Part shown: positions 62,495-64,000 of the stretch, piece by piece
Position numbering within the stretch: the stretch's first letter is position 1
How the letters are laid out: every line of letters begins with the position of its first letter
Source: Chryseobacterium soldanellicola
GTDB lineage: Bacteria; Bacteroidota; Bacteroidia; Flavobacteriales; Weeksellaceae
Assembly: GCF_900100115.1 (NCBI RefSeq)
Contig: NZ_FNKL01000002.1
Coordinates: 186,001-250,000 of the forward strand
Direction: 5' to 3'
Length of the DNA stretch: 64,000 nucleotides
Position numbers and translations under genes: made by a program
Notes under the pieces: generated by a model
Databases searched by the model: none
The model's input: only the letters and a program-made list of their open reading frames with translations
Told to the model about the DNA's origin: nothing

Positions 62495-64000
62495 TTAATT
62501 TTTAATTAATTTTTGCTGATATACAGCTTTGTCAGTGCTTGCTCTCAGGATGTACATTCCTTTTGGAAGCCCACTCACATTGATTTGTCCGTTGTTGAAC
62601 TGAGTATTAATCAACTTACCTGAAACATCATAAATAGAAACCTGTAAGACTTTTTCCTGAGTTTTAATATATAAAATATCTGTCACAGGATTTGGATAGA
62701 TACTGAATTCAAGTTTTTTCACCTCAGCAGTCGCTAACGTAGAATTTGTAGCATTAATAACTAAAGTTTTTTCTACAATTTTACCATTTGAATTAAAACT
62801 GATAACTATACTCACCGTTCCAGTTGCCAGGGGTGTTAAAACCAATTCATCATTAGCATTAATTTCCGCAATAAGAACTGAAGGGTTGCTGTTCGATTTT
62901 ATAGATTTAACAATCGCTGCTGACAAATTATCACCGTCAGAAACAACATTTTTAAGATCAATTGAAGTCATTCCGTTGGCATTGGCCTGTGACGGAAATG
63001 TTGTGCTTACGCTTGGAAGCGTGTTATCCGGAAATACCGTCATTGCAGGGAACCAGTAATAATCATTTAGTTTTTTAGTATTTATTAAAGTCCCGCTGTT
63101 ATTGAAAGTATGTATCCAATTATTTTGAAAATGTGCTCCGTAACCGCTTTCTGTTGTATTTAAAATCAATTCATCGGTAACTGGATTTACTCTTAAAGCT
63201 GCTCCATAAGGAATTTGTTTATAAGTTCCTGTTTGTCCCGGAATTGCAGCAAAATTTTCATTAAATGTCTTATTTGTAACATCAAATTTCACAATCTGCG
63301 TTCCAGAGCTGAAACTGTTGATAGAATTAATCCAATATAAAGCATTTTGCTGGCTGCTTGCCGTGAAGCTTCCTGCATTCCAGGCGCCCCAGGCTCCGAT
63401 GTATTTTGTAGTCGGGATTGCATATTCTGTTTTTGCAAAAGTTGTAGGATTAATATTAACTACTTTCTGATCCTGAACCGCCCAGATACTTCCATCTTTA
63501 GCCTGAACAATTGAATGGAATGCACCTGCGATAGTCGCAACAACTGTATCCGTGTTTGGATTAATTACCAAAATTCCCGTAGATTGCTTCACTGCAAAAA
63601 CGTATTGAGAAGTTCTGATCATATTTCCGATCTGCCCGGAATATTGACTTCCGCCGCCCGTTGTCGGAATTAAACTTCCTACCTGCAAATTATCAATATC
63701 AAAAGTATAAATCCCGTTGGAAGCTCCGATATAACCTTTATGTTCATTAACACCTACGAAAGATCTTCCGTCTCCCCCGCCGATATTGTTAAATCCTGCA
63801 ATTTTCTGCATCGTGTGAGCATTGGCAACAACTAATTTTCCTCCCGGCGTGTATTGCGTATCTCCTCCGTCTGCAGCTTGTTTTGAAATAAAATAAAACT
63901 TATCCCCATAAATCGTTCCGTACTGAGTCGTTGCTCCAAAAGCCTGATTGTTATTAACATTACTGTACACTCTGTAATTTACATTTCCGTTGCTGTCAAT
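62495..64000 (-). CDS. T9SS-sorted beta-propeller protein (DUF5074/YncE-like), N-terminus outside window
   Basis: The frame is open to the last base of the window (501 residues seen) and no true start is in the window; the GTG at 63968..63970 lies within the continuing domain. The visible part has propeller-blade repeats (FGATTQYGTIYGDKFYFISKQ, KGYIGASNGIYTFDIDNLQVG, VFAVKQSTGILVINPNTDTV, SIWAVQDQKVVNINPTTFAK) as in DUF5074/YncE-type surface proteins. A beta-sandwich linker (about 310-415) and a complete type A T9SS C-terminal domain (LEFSIYPNPVTDILYIKTQE to the end KLIKN) follow. It is probably displayed on or released from the surface. Confidence 0.88.
   Translation of the reverse strand: MDSNGNVNYRVYSNVNNNQAFGATTQYGTIYGDKFYFISKQAADGGDTQYTPGGKLVVANAHTMQKIAGFNNIGGGDGRSFVGVNEHKGYIGASNGIYTFDIDNLQVGSLIPTTGGGSQYSGQIGNMIRTSQYVFAVKQSTGILVINPNTDTVVATIAGAFHSIVQAKDGSIWAVQDQKVVNINPTTFAKTEYAIPTTKYIGAWGAWNAGSFTASSQQNALYWINSINSFSSGTQIVKFDVTNKTFNENFAAIPGQTGTYKQIPYGAALRVNPVTDELILNTTESGYGAHFQNNWIHTFNNSGTLINTKKLNDYYWFPAMTVFPDNTLPSVSTTFPSQANANGMTSIDLKNVVSDGDNLSAAIVKSIKSNSNPSVLIAEINANDELVLTPLATGTVSIVISFNSNGKIVEKTLVINATNSTLATAEVKKLEFSIYPNPVTDILYIKTQEKVLQVSIYDVSGKLINTQFNNGQINVSGLPKGMYILRASTDKAVYQQKLIKN

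Overview
The window reads as a chromosome segment of a low-GC member of the Bacteroidota, most likely a Chryseobacterium-like flavobacterium (Weeksellaceae). The evidence is the typical promoter form TTG-N19/20-TAnnTTTG, type A C-terminal sorting domains of the type IX secretion system (T9SS), the Bacteroidota-style ribosomal cluster with zinc-free S14 and L36, and an LptD, low-affinity iron permease and TrhO of flavobacterial type. There is no prophage, transposase, integrase, CRISPR array or rRNA operon.

Layout. 1-5.6 kb holds two guanidine-group hydrolases of the arginine deiminase/amidinotransferase superfamily separated by a small four-helix-bundle gene with inverted repeats on both sides. 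It also holds a divergent HxlR regulator/SDR oxidoreductase pair and a small module of a lipoprotein, an 80-residue membrane protein and an XRE regulator. 5.7-11.9 kb holds citrate synthase, enolase and a four-gene NarL-type two-component operon whose sensor part appears to be split off. 12.0-25.8 kb is the S10-spc-alpha ribosomal supercluster on the minus strand (rplC to rplQ, with secY, infA and rpoA). 25.8-34.4 kb is an 8.6 kb block of unrelated genes: a three-gene secreted operon, a reprolysin-like T9SS protease, an iron permease-like protein and an alpha-carbonic anhydrase. It separates rplC from rpsJ-fusA-rpsG-rpsL (34.4-37.8 kb), which lie in the same orientation and would normally be adjacent. 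Each half has its own clear promoter, and the str half has its own terminator.

37.9-49.6 kb is a mixed housekeeping and accessory region: a membrane glycosyltransferase-like protein, Dps, PncB, a secreted YciI-like protein, a Cys-rich double-glycine-leader peptide, DUF5995, a 28-bp perfect inverted-repeat element, RmuC, a SpoU methyltransferase, a low-complexity lipoprotein, a membrane-signalling/lipoprotein pair, 5-formyl-THF cyclo-ligase and TrhO. 50.0-55.3 kb has a DegP/HtrA protease, then a roughly 2.8 kb AT-rich accessory block bracketed by two nearly identical terminators, then a membrane protein and RidA. 55.3-60.3 kb has LptD, a divergent N-acetylmuramoyl-L-alanine amidase, rpsT and three tRNA-Glu genes. 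60.5-64 kb has an FCD-type GntR regulator with an Fsr-like MFS exporter sharing an operator motif, and the C-terminal part of a T9SS-sorted beta-propeller protein that runs off the window.

Most of the window is conserved core metabolism, translation and envelope biogenesis. The parts most worth a second look are the repeat-flanked four-helix-bundle cassette, the split ribosomal supercluster and its internal RNA hairpins, the duplicated terminator around an accessory block, the double-glycine peptide, the candidate leaderless promoters, and the GntR/Fsr operator pair.
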